DNA of 64,000 nt from Bacillus sp. FJAT-29937 (GCF_001509555.1 NZ_LMAS01000003.1:187100-251099), one strand, 5' to 3'. Positions 1-9,402 are shown, counted from the first letter of the stretch. The notes: a model not told the origin generated them from the letters alone. Made by a program: numbers and translations.

Positions 1-317
1 GGATTGGGCGAAAGTCTGCTTTTGGAAAAGTAGTTATTGCCCGTAATGCAGAGGAAGCGAATGCTAAAGTAACAGAAGGTTCCATTTTAGTTACAATTGG
101 ATCGGATCGAGAAATGGTGCCGGCTATCGAGAAGTGCAGCGCGCTTATTACAGAGGAAGGCGGGCTGACGAGCCATGCGGCTGTAGTTGGAATTAATATT
201 GGCATACCAGTAATCGTTGGAGTAGAAAATGCAACAACTTTATTGACGGATGGGCAGGAAATTACAGTCGACTCCAATCGGGGTGTTATTTATAACGGAC
301 ATGCAAGTGTTCTCTAA
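1..317 (+). CDS. pyk: Pyruvate kinase, C-terminal end (partial)
   Basis: The reading frame is open from the window edge to TAA at 315-317. Only the last ~105 residues are present, so the catalytic barrel lies outside. They match the extra C-terminal domain of Bacillus/Geobacillus pyruvate kinase, which resembles the phosphohistidine domain of PEP-utilizing enzymes: the run [13 protein letters not shown] is diagnostic, with a Thr-Ser-His motif. Pyruvate kinase converts phosphoenolpyruvate and ADP to pyruvate and ATP at the end of glycolysis. A shorter start at 114 is internal and not real. Position just upstream of fxsA and ytvI is as in B. subtilis. The identity rests on this domain and the neighbourhood. 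Confidence 0.93.
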   Translation, partial: IGRKSAFGKVVIARNAEEANAKVTEGSILVTIGSDREMVPAIEKCSALITEEGGLTSHAAVVGINIGIPVIVGVENATTLLTDGQEITVDSNRGVIYNGHASVL

Positions 318-329
318 AATGGTGACACC

Positions 330-716
330 ATGAGATATTTATTTTTATTAATCATTGTAGTTCCTGCTGCGGAGATTGGGGTCCTCCTCCTCTCAGGTAA
401 CTTTATAGGGGTATGGCCAACCATTGGAATCATTTTATTTACAGGAGTGCTGGGCGCTTATTTAGCAAAGAAACAGGGGCTTGAAACGATTAGGAGAGCA
501 AGGGAACAGATGAGCTATGGCCGTATGCCGGGAGAGGCAATTCTCGACGGAATAAGTGTGTTAATCGGTGGAATATTGCTTCTCATTCCGGGCTTTATAA
601 CTGATATTGCTGGTTTACTCTTTCTAGCTCCTCCAACAAAAAGCTTATTTAAGAAACTGATGATAAAATGGTTTCGGAAATGGATGGATAGAAATACATT
701 TACGATTATTAGATAA
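330..716 (+). CDS. fxsA: FxsA-family membrane protein
   Basis: 128-residue integral membrane protein of the FxsA family. Hydrophobic segments lie at about residues 3-22, 27-45 and 75-97, followed by a basic tail (KSLFKKLMIKWFRKW), so the C-terminus is probably cytoplasmic. The family is named after E. coli FxsA, which when overproduced relieves F-plasmid exclusion of phage T7; the function in Bacillus is unknown. It starts 12 bases after pyk ends, which suggests co-transcription with pyk. The ribosome site before ATG 330 is weak (GGTGAC), consistent with coupling to pyk translation. Confidence 0.9.
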   Translation: MRYLFLLIIVVPAAEIGVLLLSGNFIGVWPTIGIILFTGVLGAYLAKKQGLETIRRAREQMSYGRMPGEAILDGISVLIGGILLLIPGFITDIAGLLFLAPPTKSLFKKLMIKWFRKWMDRNTFTIIR

Positions 717-719
717 TTT

Positions 720-756
720 GAAAAAGGTCACTCCGCATTGGAATGGCCTTTTTCTG
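720..756. terminator. Terminator between convergent fxsA and ytvI
   Basis: An inverted repeat of about 14 bases (AAAAAGG...CCTTTTT, with one wobble and one mismatch) has A-rich and T-rich flanks. It can end transcription in both directions between the convergent fxsA and ytvI genes. Confidence 0.75.
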
Positions 757-763
757 CACGTAT

Positions 764-1882
764 TTAAGACTCGGGTCTCCCTTTGATAAATAACCATAAA
801 TCATGGAACACATTCGCCTTATGCAAAGTGGAAAGAATGACTAGAGTAACAGGGCCAACAATCAATCCTAAAAATCCAATTAACTTAAATCCAACAAACA
901 AGGCAATTAAAGTAGCTAAAGGATCAAGTCCGATGTTGGATGAAAGAATTTTTGGCTCCATAATTTGACGCTGAACGAGAACGATTGTATATAAAATACC
1001 TAATCCAATCGCTGTACCTAAGTCACCAGCAACCGCTTCATAAATGATCCAAGGCACAAAAATTAATCCAGTTCCCAGATAAGGGATAATGTCAACAATT
1101 CCTGCAATCAGTGCAATCGTTATTGCATAATCAACTCCTAAAATTAATAATCCAATTAGAATGATGACCGTAGAGATGGAGATAAGTGTTGCTTGAGCTT
1201 TCACAAATCCAAAAAGTGCTTTTTTCAAATCTGCAAAAACGGTTCTTCCACTTGTCTTCGCCCGGTTTGGAAGGAGTTTACCGGCCAGTGCAGAAAGCCG
1301 GTACCAATCTTTACTAATAAAAAATGTGCCAAGCAACGAGAAAATCAAGACAGTCGCTGCATTCGGAAACCAAGATAAAATATTCGGTATTTTGCCGAAG
1401 AAGTTTTGAATAAATGTCCCTAAAGTGGATCCAATTTTCTTGCCGACATTCTCAATGTTTTCCATAATCGTACCTTGCTGCCCGGTATCAAGACTATTAA
1501 ACAGACTCGTTATTTGATTGTAAAAAGGAATTATTTGTCCTGCAAAGAATTGTTCAACATAATCAATAAGTGTTTCCAAATGATCTGGGACAACTTTCGC
1601 CAAGTAATCTGCCCCTGATACAATCTCTGCTATTAATAGGGTGATCAGACCCGCAAATATAGCGATAATCAGAACAATACTAATGAGCACCGCAAGTGTA
1701 CGAGGCATTCGCCATTTATTCTGGAGGAAGTTAACGAGCGGGTTAATAAGAAAAGCAATGGCGAAACCAATTAAAAAAGGGTATGTCACTTTTGAAATAT
1801 AGAAAAAACCGACAAGAATTAATAAAGTAAAGCCGATAACAAATAATAACCTTAACGTTCGATAAAAATATACTGGGTTCAA
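764..1882 (-). CDS. ytvI: YtvI, AI-2E family sporulation membrane protein
   Basis: 372-residue polytopic membrane protein of the AI-2E transporter superfamily, matching the YtvI branch. Two N-terminal helices (about 8-50), a third near 60-80, a long extracytoplasmic region, then a C-terminal bundle with DYAITIALIAGIVDIIPYLGTG, the conserved family core around D-x-I-P-x-G. Family members export small solutes or ions; YtvI itself is linked to sporulation but its substrate is unknown. I chose TTG at 1880-1882 because AAAGGAGGT ends seven bases before it; the longer ATG start at 1903 would place that ribosome site inside the coding region. Transcribed away from citZ. Confidence 0.88.
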   Translation of the reverse strand: MNPVYFYRTLRLLFVIGFTLLILVGFFYISKVTYPFLIGFAIAFLINPLVNFLQNKWRMPRTLAVLISIVLIIAIFAGLITLLIAEIVSGADYLAKVVPDHLETLIDYVEQFFAGQIIPFYNQITSLFNSLDTGQQGTIMENIENVGKKIGSTLGTFIQNFFGKIPNILSWFPNAATVLIFSLLGTFFISKDWYRLSALAGKLLPNRAKTSGRTVFADLKKALFGFVKAQATLISISTVIILIGLLILGVDYAITIALIAGIVDIIPYLGTGLIFVPWIIYEAVAGDLGTAIGLGILYTIVLVQRQIMEPKILSSNIGLDPLATLIALFVGFKLIGFLGLIVGPVTLVILSTLHKANVFHDLWLFIKGRPES

Positions 1883-2257
1883 GCAAGTACCTCCTTTTGA
1901 CATTGCATAAAAACTAATATTATTTACTTAAATTACAGAAGAAAGTTTCTTTATTAAAGAAATTAAAATAAAAAAACACTTATCTGCAGAATATTCTACC
2001 ATTTTCAAAATATGATATCATCTTATTAGCACACTGATCTTTTGAAAGGATAAAATTGTAATAAGAGGTAATTTTATTAATAATACTGAAGTTATGTTAG
2101 AATAATTTTTGTAGTAGGGAGGTTTACGATTCGTATGGATCCGATAAATTATTCTATAATAATGGAAAAATTTATATAGTTTGGCCGCGTAATTATTGGT
2201 TACGATTAACAACCTTTCCTATCTTTACCAAAATATAAGAAATATTAATAATGCTTA

Positions 2258-2272
2258 ATAAGTAAAACTTAT
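2258..2272. promoter_or_regulatory. CcpC-type operator box 1 upstream of citZ
   Basis: Perfect ATAA-N7-TTAT, embedded in the 17-base palindrome AATAAGTAAAACTTATT at 2257-2273. This is the dyad recognised by CcpC, the citrate-responsive LysR-type repressor of citZ and citB in Bacillus. It lies about 50 bases upstream of the citZ -35. The match is seen; CcpC binding is inferred. Confidence 0.65.
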
Positions 2273-2289
2273 TGATTTGCAAAAAAAAA

Positions 2290-2304
2290 ATAATTATTTC
2301 TTAT
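2290..2304. promoter_or_regulatory. CcpC-type operator box 2 upstream of citZ
   Basis: Second ATAA-N7-TTAT match, centred 32 bases (about three helical turns) downstream of box 1, on the same face of the DNA, and 18 bases upstream of the -35 at 2322. The region is A/T rich, so a chance match is easier than for box 1. Confidence 0.5.
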
Positions 2305-2321
2305 TTTTCGATGCGTTTCCA

Positions 2322-2350
2322 TTCACAAGTGTCAGATTATTGTTTATAAT
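2322..2350 (+). promoter_or_regulatory. citZ promoter (sigma-A type)
   Basis: TTCACA, 17-base spacer, TATAAT. Five of six and six of six matches to sigma-A consensus. The predicted start near 2357 gives a leader of about 240 bases before citZ. Confidence 0.6.
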
Positions 2351-2451
2351 AGGACTTGAAAACGCAACCTTTTACAAAGTCCTTAAAGAAATAAAAGCAA
2401 AAATATATTTATATTTCTTATTATTTCTATATATTTATTATAGAATGGAAA

Positions 2452-2465
2452 TGTAAGCATTTTCA
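2452..2465 (+). promoter_or_regulatory. cre-like CcpA site in the citZ leader
   Basis: TGTAAGCATTTTCA differs from the cre consensus TGWAARCGYTWNCW at one base (A for the central G). It lies about 95 bases downstream of the predicted start, so CcpA could block elongating polymerase. Catabolite repression of citZ by CcpA is known in B. subtilis; binding here is inferred. Confidence 0.5.
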
Positions 2466-2594
2466 TTCTGTTTGTTTACCGAGCAATCGCTCATGTGATA
2501 TTGATTAATTCTATTCATGGAATAAGAGATTTAATAGGTTGCCTTTTTATCAAAGGGTTTGGGGAAATCTTATTATGTAAAGGAGAGAGTCAGT

Positions 2595-3713
2595 ATGACA
2601 GTTACACGCGGTCTTGAAGGGGTAGTTGCTACAACATCATCTATCAGCTCTATCATTGATGATACATTAACATATGTGGGGTATGATATTGATGATTTGG
2701 CTGTGAATGCAAGTTTTGAAGAAGTAATATATTTGCTTTGGCATAGAAAGCTTCCGAATCAATCACAATTAGAAGAATTAAAAAATCAAATAGCAGAAAA
2801 TATGGAACTGCCAAAGGAAGTATTAGAGCATTTTAAAATGTATCCGATTGATCAAGTTCACCCGATGGCTGCTTTACGTACAGCTGTTTCTCTATTAGGA
2901 TTATACGATGAAGAAGCCGACTTGATGGATAAAGAATCTAATTATAACAAGGCTATTCGTCTGCAAGCAAAAATGCCTGCACTCGTGACAGCATTTTCAA
3001 GAATTAGAAAAGGTCTAGACCCAATAGCACCAAGAAAAGATCTTGGCTTTGCTGCGAATTTCTTATATATGTTAACAGGAAAAGAGCCTGAAGCGATTGC
3101 CATTGAAGCTTTTGATAAGGCACTTGTTCTTCATGCAGACCACGAGTTGAATGCTTCTACATTTACTGCTCGTGTTTGTGTAGCGACATTATCAGATGTT
3201 TATTCTGGTGTTACAGCAGCAATCGGCGCTTTAAAAGGTCCATTGCACGGTGGGGCCAACGAAGCAGTTATGAAAATGTTAACTGACATTAGCACACTTG
3301 AAAACGTTGAACCATATGTTCGCGGCAAGCTTGAAAAGAAAGAAAAAATTATGGGCTTTGGACATCGCGTTTATCGCAAAGGCGACCCGCGTGCTAAGCA
3401 TTTAAGAGAAATGTCTAAAAAACTAACTGAACTGACAGGCGAACCGCATTGGTTTGATATGTCTACAAAAATTGAAAATATTGTAACTGGTGAGAAGAAT
3501 CTTCCGCCAAATGTTGATTTCTATTCTGCTTCTGTATACCATAGCTTAGGTATTGACCATGATTTATTTACACCAATCTTTGCAGTAAGCCGTGTTTCTG
3601 GCTGGCTGGCTCATATTTTAGAACAATATGATAACAACCGATTAATCCGCCCTCGCGCAGATTACACTGGCCCTGGCATGCAGAAATATGTTCCAATCGA
3701 GCAAAGAGGATAA
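2595..3713 (+). CDS. citZ: Citrate synthase (CitZ)
   Basis: 372 residues, the usual length of the major Bacillus citrate synthase. It condenses oxaloacetate and acetyl-CoA into citrate, the entry step of the TCA cycle. The catalytic triad is visible: His218 (in PLHGGANEA), His257 (in GFGHRVYRKGDPR) and Asp308 (in PNVDFYSA). ATG 2595 is chosen over ATG 2559 because AAAGGAGA precedes it at normal spacing and the protein then begins MTVTRGLEG, as in B. subtilis CitZ. First gene of citZ-icd-mdh; the 655-base AT-rich gap upstream holds the operator boxes, the promoter and a cre-like site, and I see no gene there. Confidence 0.97.
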   Translation: MTVTRGLEGVVATTSSISSIIDDTLTYVGYDIDDLAVNASFEEVIYLLWHRKLPNQSQLEELKNQIAENMELPKEVLEHFKMYPIDQVHPMAALRTAVSLLGLYDEEADLMDKESNYNKAIRLQAKMPALVTAFSRIRKGLDPIAPRKDLGFAANFLYMLTGKEPEAIAIEAFDKALVLHADHELNASTFTARVCVATLSDVYSGVTAAIGALKGPLHGGANEAVMKMLTDISTLENVEPYVRGKLEKKEKIMGFGHRVYRKGDPRAKHLREMSKKLTELTGEPHWFDMSTKIENIVTGEKNLPPNVDFYSASVYHSLGIDHDLFTPIFAVSRVSGWLAHILEQYDNNRLIRPRADYTGPGMQKYVPIEQRG

Positions 3714-3910
3714 TCTTTAGGTCACAGACAAAATAGTGCCAGGAATACAGGAATATTTCCAAAGTGGAAGGTTCTGTAATAATAGAGCAGATAAAGGTTA
3801 GGGGCACTAAGCCATCTAACCTTTGATTCTGATAGATACGGTTGACACCCTAAATTGGCGAATGGCCAAAGGGACATGTCAACGCTTTTCAAAAAATGGA
3901 GGGAATAATC

Positions 3911-5179
3911 ATGCAAGGTGAAAAAATCACAGTAAGTAATGGTGTATTAAATGTACCAAATAATCCAGTAGTTCCTTTTATCGAGGGAGATGGAACAGGT
4001 CCAGATATTTGGGCTGCATCTTCAAGAGTATTAGACGCTGCTGTTGAGAAAGCATATAAAGGCGAGCGCAAAATTGTTTGGAAAGAAGTATTAGCTGGAG
4101 AAAAGGCTTTTAATCAAACAGGCGAATGGCTTCCATCTGAAACTCTAGACGTTATTAACGAATATTTAATTGCTATTAAAGGCCCATTAACGACTCCAAT
4201 TGGCGGCGGTATTCGTTCCCTAAACGTAGCGCTTCGCCAAGAATTAGACCTATTTGTATGCTTGCGTCCAGTTCGCTGGTTTGAAGGTGTTCCATCACCT
4301 GTTAAGCGCCCGCAAGATACAGATATGGTCATCTTCCGTGAAAATACTGAAGATATTTACGCAGGAATTGAATATGCAAGCGGTTCAGAGGAAGTAAAGA
4401 AATTAGTTTCCTTCCTTCAAAATGAACTAGGCGTGAATAAAATTCGTTTCCCTGAGACATCCGGAATTGGAATTAAACCAGTTTCCGAAGAAGGAACGAG
4501 CCGTTTAGTGCGTGCTGCAATTGAGTATGCTATTAAAGAAGGACGTAAATCATTAACACTAGTGCATAAAGGCAATATTATGAAATTTACTGAAGGTGCC
4601 TTTAAAAACTGGGGTTATGAGCTTGCTGAAAGAGAGTATGGGGATAAAGTATTCACTTGGGCTCAATATGATCGTATTAAGGATGCAGAAGGCACTGAAG
4701 CTGCTAACAAAGCACAGGCAGATGCAGAAGCTGCTGGGAAGATTATCGTTAAAGATGCAATCGCAGATATTTTCTTACAGCAAATCCTAACACGTCCAAA
4801 AGAGTTTGATGTAGTTGCGACAATGAACCTAAATGGTGATTATATTTCTGATGCACTTGCTGCTCAAGTTGGAGGCATTGGAATCGCTCCAGGAGCCAAT
4901 ATTAACTATGTAACTGGACATGCCATTTTCGAAGCAACACACGGAACTGCTCCAAAGTATGCTGGCTTAGACAAAGTGAATCCTTCATCTGTTATTCTGT
5001 CTGGTGTATTATTGTTAGAACACTTAGGATGGAATGAAGCAGCAAATATGATCGTAAAATCAATGGAAAAGACAATTGAATCTAAAGTTGTTACTTACGA
5101 TTTTGCCCGCTTAATGGAAGGTGCAACAGAAGTTAAATGTTCAGAATTTGGGGATGAATTAATTAAAAATATGGAGTAA
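3911..5179 (+). CDS. icd: Isocitrate dehydrogenase (NADP)
   Basis: 422 residues, close to the 423 of B. subtilis Icd. Oxidative decarboxylation of isocitrate to 2-oxoglutarate with NADP. The substrate loop [22 protein letters not shown] is present in shortened form as [10 protein letters not shown] with Ser103, Asn105 and Arg109; the loop serine is the residue phosphorylated in E. coli Icd. C-terminal ETGHA-like [17 protein letters not shown] supplies cofactor contacts. ATG 3911 follows GGAGGG by seven bases; the longer start at 3896 has no ribosome site. Second gene of the citZ-icd-mdh cluster, 197 bases after citZ. Confidence 0.97.
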   Translation: MQGEKITVSNGVLNVPNNPVVPFIEGDGTGPDIWAASSRVLDAAVEKAYKGERKIVWKEVLAGEKAFNQTGEWLPSETLDVINEYLIAIKGPLTTPIGGGIRSLNVALRQELDLFVCLRPVRWFEGVPSPVKRPQDTDMVIFRENTEDIYAGIEYASGSEEVKKLVSFLQNELGVNKIRFPETSGIGIKPVSEEGTSRLVRAAIEYAIKEGRKSLTLVHKGNIMKFTEGAFKNWGYELAEREYGDKVFTWAQYDRIKDAEGTEAANKAQADAEAAGKIIVKDAIADIFLQQILTRPKEFDVVATMNLNGDYISDALAAQVGGIGIAPGANINYVTGHAIFEATHGTAPKYAGLDKVNPSSVILSGVLLLEHLGWNEAANMIVKSMEKTIESKVVTYDFARLMEGATEVKCSEFGDELIKNME

Positions 5180-5196
5180 TATATATATATAAAATG

Positions 5197-5264
5197 GAGG
5201 CTGTTCATGAAGGTTCAGGAGGCTAATAAGCACTTGGTCCCGTCTAGTTGCAGCCTCTTTTTTT
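5197..5264 (+). terminator. Long-loop terminator-like hairpin between icd and mdh
   Basis: GAGGCTG at 5197-5203 pairs with CAGCCTC at 5251-5257, followed by seven T. The loop is about 47 bases, unusually long for an intrinsic terminator. It could act as a partial terminator or mRNA-processing/stability element within the operon. Confidence 0.45.
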
Positions 5265-5305
5265 ACATATTTAAAAACCTTTAACATTCCAAGGGAGGAA
5301 CTCTA

Positions 5306-6244
5306 ATGTCTTTAAAACGCAAAAAGATTTCCGTAATTGGCAGTGGATTTACTGGGGCAACAACTGCATTCTTACTTGCTCAAAAAGAGCTTGGAGATGT
5401 AGTATTAGTGGATATTCCACAAATGGAAAACCCGACAAAAGGTAAAGCTTTAGACATGCTTGAAGCAAGTCCGGTTCAAGGCTTTGATGCCAATATAACT
5501 GGAACTTCGAATTATGAAGAAACAGCTGATTCTGATATTGTTGTCGTTACAGCTGGTATTGCACGCAAACCAGGAATGAGCAGGGATGATTTAGTGCAAA
5601 CAAACCAAAAAATCATGAAGAGTGTAGCACAGGAAATTGTGAAATACTCTCCTAACAGCTTTATCGTTGTGTTAACAAACCCTGTTGATGCCATGACCTA
5701 TACGATTTTTAAAGAATCAGGGTTCCCTAAAAACCGTGTCATCGGGCAATCAGGTGTTCTGGATACAGCGCGTTTCCGCACATTTATTGCACAAGAATTA
5801 AATCTTTCCGTTAAAGATATTACTGGTTTCGTTCTTGGCGGACATGGCGACGACATGGTTCCTTTAGTACGTTATTCTTATGCGGGAGGAATCCCACTAG
5901 AAACATTAATTCCGAAAGACCGTTTAGATGCGATCGTTGAGCGTACTCGTAAAGGCGGCGGAGAAATCGTTAATCTTCTTGGAAATGGCAGTGCCTATTA
6001 TGCCCCTGCAGCTTCTCTCGTTGAAATGTGTGAAGCGATTCTGAAAGACCAGCGCCGTGTTCTTCCATCCATTGCTTACCTAGAAGGTGAGTATGGGTAT
6101 GAAGGAATCTATCTAGGAGTACCGACAATCCTTGGAGCTAACGGAATTGAGAAAGTGATTGAGCTTGAACTGACTGAAGATGAAAAGTCAGCACTTGATA
6201 AATCTGCTGAAGCTGTAAGAAGCGTAATGGATGTTTTGGCATGA
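5306..6244 (+). CDS. mdh: Malate dehydrogenase
   Basis: 312 residues, LDH-like malate dehydrogenase of the Bacillus type. It oxidises malate to oxaloacetate with NAD, closing the cycle that feeds CitZ. The Rossmann motif [10 protein letters not shown] is at 12-21, with Asp36 at the end of strand two fitting NAD use. Substrate arginines are Arg87 and Arg93 (ARKPGMSR) and the catalytic pair is Asp153 (VLDTAR) and His180 (GGHGDDMVP). GGGAGGA precedes ATG 5306. Third gene of the TCA cluster. Confidence 0.97.
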   Translation: MSLKRKKISVIGSGFTGATTAFLLAQKELGDVVLVDIPQMENPTKGKALDMLEASPVQGFDANITGTSNYEETADSDIVVVTAGIARKPGMSRDDLVQTNQKIMKSVAQEIVKYSPNSFIVVLTNPVDAMTYTIFKESGFPKNRVIGQSGVLDTARFRTFIAQELNLSVKDITGFVLGGHGDDMVPLVRYSYAGGIPLETLIPKDRLDAIVERTRKGGGEIVNLLGNGSAYYAPAASLVEMCEAILKDQRRVLPSIAYLEGEYGYEGIYLGVPTILGANGIEKVIELELTEDEKSALDKSAEAVRSVMDVLA

Positions 6245-6263
6245 TTGATGGAGGTGCCTAAAA

Positions 6264-6740
6264 ATGTTACTGGGGAAAAAGCGGAAACTTGGTAGAAAAA
6301 TTGAAGAAATAAATGTAGGGGAAAAATTAACGTTAACAGAAAAAATTGAAGATAAGGATTTACTCCTCTATTTAGGTCTTACTAATGACGCAAACCCACT
6401 TTATATTCAGCATGACTATGCATCACAAACACCTTATAAAAAGCCAATTGTTCCAAGCATTATGTTGAATGGCATTATAAATTCAGCCATTTCTAAGTAT
6501 TTGCCTGGCCCGGGATCTCATATTTTAAAGCAAGAAATTGATTATGTTAAACCTGTTTTTCACTATGGAACTATTCAGTTCCTCTTTGAGGTTACAGAAG
6601 TGAGTAAAAGCAGCCATACCATTCAAATTAAGGTACAAGGCACAAATGAAGATGATGAATCGGTCATTAATGGAACATTACTTGTGTGCCCGCCCCATCG
6701 GATTCAAGCAATGGATGGGGACACCCTTGAAAATTTCTAA
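6264..6740 (+). CDS. MaoC-like hotdog-fold dehydratase
   Basis: 158-residue single-domain hotdog protein of the MaoC/(R)-hydratase type, 20 bases after mdh with a good GGAGGT site. The hydratase motif region is NDANPLYIQHDYA at 41-53: the catalytic Asp42 is kept, but the His expected in D-x-N-P-x-H is Tyr47, with His50 three residues later. Family members hydrate enoyl-CoA or act in fatty-acid/polyhydroxyalkanoate metabolism. With the altered His I would not assert enoyl-CoA hydratase activity. Linkage to mdh suggests co-transcription; its substrate is unknown. Confidence 0.82.
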   Translation: MLLGKKRKLGRKIEEINVGEKLTLTEKIEDKDLLLYLGLTNDANPLYIQHDYASQTPYKKPIVPSIMLNGIINSAISKYLPGPGSHILKQEIDYVKPVFHYGTIQFLFEVTEVSKSSHTIQIKVQGTNEDDESVINGTLLVCPPHRIQAMDGDTLENF

Positions 6741-6750
6741 TTAATCTTCT

Positions 6751-6786
6751 AAAAGACATATGAGAGGCATATGTCTTTTTTCTTTT
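6751..6786 (+). terminator. Terminator after the mdh/MaoC-like gene
   Basis: Perfect 12-base stem (AAAAGACATATG / CATATGTCTTTT), 5-base loop and a T tract. Ends the citZ-icd-mdh transcript unit. Confidence 0.92.
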
Positions 6787-6814
6787 GCTCAGAATTTTGA
6801 AATGTTTGTTGCTC

Positions 6815-6843
6815 TTGTTACATTTTCGCTGTCGGTATATATT
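6815..6843 (+). promoter_or_regulatory. Putative phoP promoter
   Basis: TTGTTA, 17-base spacer, TATATT, about 70 bases upstream of phoP and just downstream of the preceding terminator. I could not identify convincing repeated PhoP boxes (TTAACA-like) around it. Confidence 0.5.
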
Positions 6844-6913
6844 AGTAATAGGATGAAGTATGGGGTTTTTATCACGATATTTTGGGGGAATACCGATTTA
6901 AACGGAGGCTAGC

Positions 6914-7624
6914 ATGGGAAAGAAAATTTTAGTAGTTGATGATGAACAGTCCATTCTTACATTATTGGAGTACAATCTTAAACAGGCGGGGTATGAAGTC
7001 ATCACTGCCATGGATGGAGAAACAGGAAAAAATCTGGCCATCTCAGAAAAGACTGATTTAATTGTACTTGATCTTATGCTTCCAAAAATGGATGGAATTG
7101 AAGTATGTAAGGAACTTCGCCAAGAAAAGGTGATGACACCCATTTTAATGCTGACTGCTAAGGATGATGAATTTGATAAAGTTTTAGGGCTGGAGCTAGG
7201 TGCTGACGATTATATGACAAAGCCCTTTAGTCCGAGAGAAGTTGTAGCAAGGGTCAAGGCTATTTTGAGAAGGACGCAGATTTTATCAGAGTCAATGGAA
7301 GAGGGTGCAGACGAATTAGAGTATATCCAAATTGTAGGCCTAAAGATTTTCCCAGATCAATATGAAGCTTATTTTGAAGATGAGCTGCTTGAATTAACTC
7401 CGAAGGAATTTGAACTCCTCTTATATTTAGCGAAGAATAAGGGACGAGTATTAACAAGAGACCAACTATTAAGTGCTGTATGGAACTATGACTTTGCTGG
7501 AGACACTCGGATTGTGGATGTCCATATAAGTCATTTAAGGGAGAAAATCGAGGCTGATACGAAAAAGCCGATTTACATTAAAACGATTCGCGGATTAGGA
7601 TATAAGCTTGAGGAGCCTAAATGA
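6914..7624 (+). CDS. phoP: PhoP, phosphate-starvation response regulator
   Basis: 236 residues, OmpR/PhoB class. The receiver domain covers 1-120, with acidic pair Asp9/Asp10, phospho-acceptor Asp53 (IVLDLMLPKMDG) and conserved Lys103 (YMTKPFSP). The winged-helix DNA-binding domain covers about 135-236, with TRIVDVHISHLREKIE as the recognition region. In Bacillus, PhoP controls alkaline phosphatase, phosphate uptake and teichuronic acid genes when phosphate is scarce. ATG 6914 follows CGGAGG. The stop overlaps the phoR start by four bases (ATGA), so the pair is translationally coupled. Confidence 0.96.
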   Translation: MGKKILVVDDEQSILTLLEYNLKQAGYEVITAMDGETGKNLAISEKTDLIVLDLMLPKMDGIEVCKELRQEKVMTPILMLTAKDDEFDKVLGLELGADDYMTKPFSPREVVARVKAILRRTQILSESMEEGADELEYIQIVGLKIFPDQYEAYFEDELLELTPKEFELLLYLAKNKGRVLTRDQLLSAVWNYDFAGDTRIVDVHISHLREKIEADTKKPIYIKTIRGLGYKLEEPK

Positions 7625-9402
7625 GAATGGCCAAGTTTCGCTCACGGCTTCTGTTTGGTTTAATCACCTTAATATTTGCTGTCTTAATTGGACTTGGTGT
7701 TCTATTAGGACAGCTTTTTAAAAGCTATTACTTGAATGCTTTTGATGAGCGGCTGAAAAAGGAAAGTGTATTGTTATCGAACTTTATTGAAGATGAAGGC
7801 GGTATTCAATCAATTAATAAGGATGAAATCAATAAATACAGCAGAATGCTTGATGCACGAGTAACTATTGTTGATATGTTTGGTGCCATTATTCATGATA
7901 GTGGCCCATTAAAGGATTATTTGAGTAATCAGCAGCATCAATCGATTATTTATGAAATGATTACTTATGAGAATGTGAGTCATCACTTAGTTAAAGATAC
8001 TGGAGTGTACGATTTACATTATTATTGGAATCCCGTCTTGCTATCAGGCAAAAAAGAGGGCTATATTTTTCTAAGTACCCATATGACCGAAATAAATAAT
8101 GTTTATAAAGAGATATGGAAGCTGCTATCGATCATTTTGTGCTTTTCCTTTCTTGTCATTTTATTATTAGGATCAAAAATGACAGCAAGATATACAAAAC
8201 CAATTGAGGCTGCAACGAAAACAGCGATGGAGCTGGCGAAGGGAAATTACCGCGCTCGTACATATGAAGATCATAATAATGAAACCGGTATGCTAAGTGC
8301 TTCAATTAATGAGCTGGCCAGAAATCTGCAAGAGATGAGAAAAACTCAAGAAATGCAGCAGGACCGGCTATCAGCTCTTATAGAAAATATGGGAAGCGGT
8401 TTGATATTGATTGATGGCAAAGGATTTATCAGTATGCTTAACCGAACGTATAAAGAAATTTTCAATGTAAATCCCATTGAGTATATGAATAAGCTTTATT
8501 ATGAAGTAATGAAGTATGGCGAAATAGTTTCTCTAATAGAAGAAATATTTATGACTGAAGAGAAGGTAAAGAAGCAAATAATAATTCCATTAGAAAGCGG
8601 ACGGAGATATTTTGAAGTATATGGAGTGCCAATTATCGGAAAGAATGATGTGTGGAAAGGCATCCTCTTAGTATTTCATGATATTACAGATATTAAGAAG
8701 CTTGAGCAAGTAAGGAAGGACTTTGTTGCAAATGTTTCACATGAATTGAAAACGCCGATTACGTCCATTAAAGGTTTTTCTGAAACACTTTTAGATGGTG
8801 CAATGGGGGATAAGCAATCATTAGAAGCGTTTTTGAAAATTATTCTGCAGGAGAGCGACCGGCTGCAGTCTCTTGTTCACGATTTATTAGATTTATCGAA
8901 GATTGAGCAGCAAAATTTCAATCTGTCTATTCTGCCATACAATATTGCCGATACTCTTGAAGAAGTGATCGCGATTTTAGAACAAAAAGCTTCGGAAAGA
9001 GAAATTAGCTTAAGGATCGAGAAAGAAAACGATCCAATCCTCATTGAGGGTGATGCCGACCGACTCAAACAGATTTTCTTGAATTTAATCAGTAATGCTG
9101 TTACCTATACGCCAAATGGCGGAAGTGTTACAATATCATTAAGAGAATCTCAATCAAAGGTTTTCATTAAAATAGCGGACACAGGAATCGGAATTTCAAG
9201 GGAAGAAATCCCGCGAATATTTGAGCGATTCTATCGTGTCGATAAAGCCCGGAGCCGGAATTCCGGTGGAACAGGCTTAGGGTTAGCTATCGTCAAGCAT
9301 TTAGTCGAAGCGCATAAAGGAAATGTTTCCGTTGAAAGTAAGATAGGGGAAGGGACAACATTTTTTATTGAACTGAATAAGAAATTTCCTAAAGGTCATT
9401 GA
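7621..9402 (+). CDS. phoR: PhoR, phosphate sensor histidine kinase
   Basis: 593 residues. First membrane helix about 8-30, extracytoplasmic sensor domain about 31-163, second helix about 164-184, HAMP about 187-240, cytoplasmic PAS about 248-355, HisKA with phospho-acceptor His374 (NVSHELKTP), and HATPase about 478-588 with N box (Asn488/Asn492), G1 (DTGIG from Asp520) and G2 (GGTGLGLAI from 549). It autophosphorylates and passes phosphate to PhoP under phosphate limitation. Overlaps phoP by ATGA. Confidence 0.95.
   Translation: MRMAKFRSRLLFGLITLIFAVLIGLGVLLGQLFKSYYLNAFDERLKKESVLLSNFIEDEGGIQSINKDEINKYSRMLDARVTIVDMFGAIIHDSGPLKDYLSNQQHQSIIYEMITYENVSHHLVKDTGVYDLHYYWNPVLLSGKKEGYIFLSTHMTEINNVYKEIWKLLSIILCFSFLVILLLGSKMTARYTKPIEAATKTAMELAKGNYRARTYEDHNNETGMLSASINELARNLQEMRKTQEMQQDRLSALIENMGSGLILIDGKGFISMLNRTYKEIFNVNPIEYMNKLYYEVMKYGEIVSLIEEIFMTEEKVKKQIIIPLESGRRYFEVYGVPIIGKNDVWKGILLVFHDITDIKKLEQVRKDFVANVSHELKTPITSIKGFSETLLDGAMGDKQSLEAFLKIILQESDRLQSLVHDLLDLSKIEQQNFNLSILPYNIADTLEEVIAILEQKASEREISLRIEKENDPILIEGDADRLKQIFLNLISNAVTYTPNGGSVTISLRESQSKVFIKIADTGIGISREEIPRIFERFYRVDKARSRNSGGTGLGLAIVKHLVEAHKGNVSVESKIGEGTTFFIELNKKFPKGH

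Noticed and set aside
2018..2212. 64-residue minus-strand frame between ytvI and citZ
   Set aside because: AT-rich, Tyr/Asn/Ile-heavy sequence with no ribosome site, overlapping the citZ upstream regulatory region.
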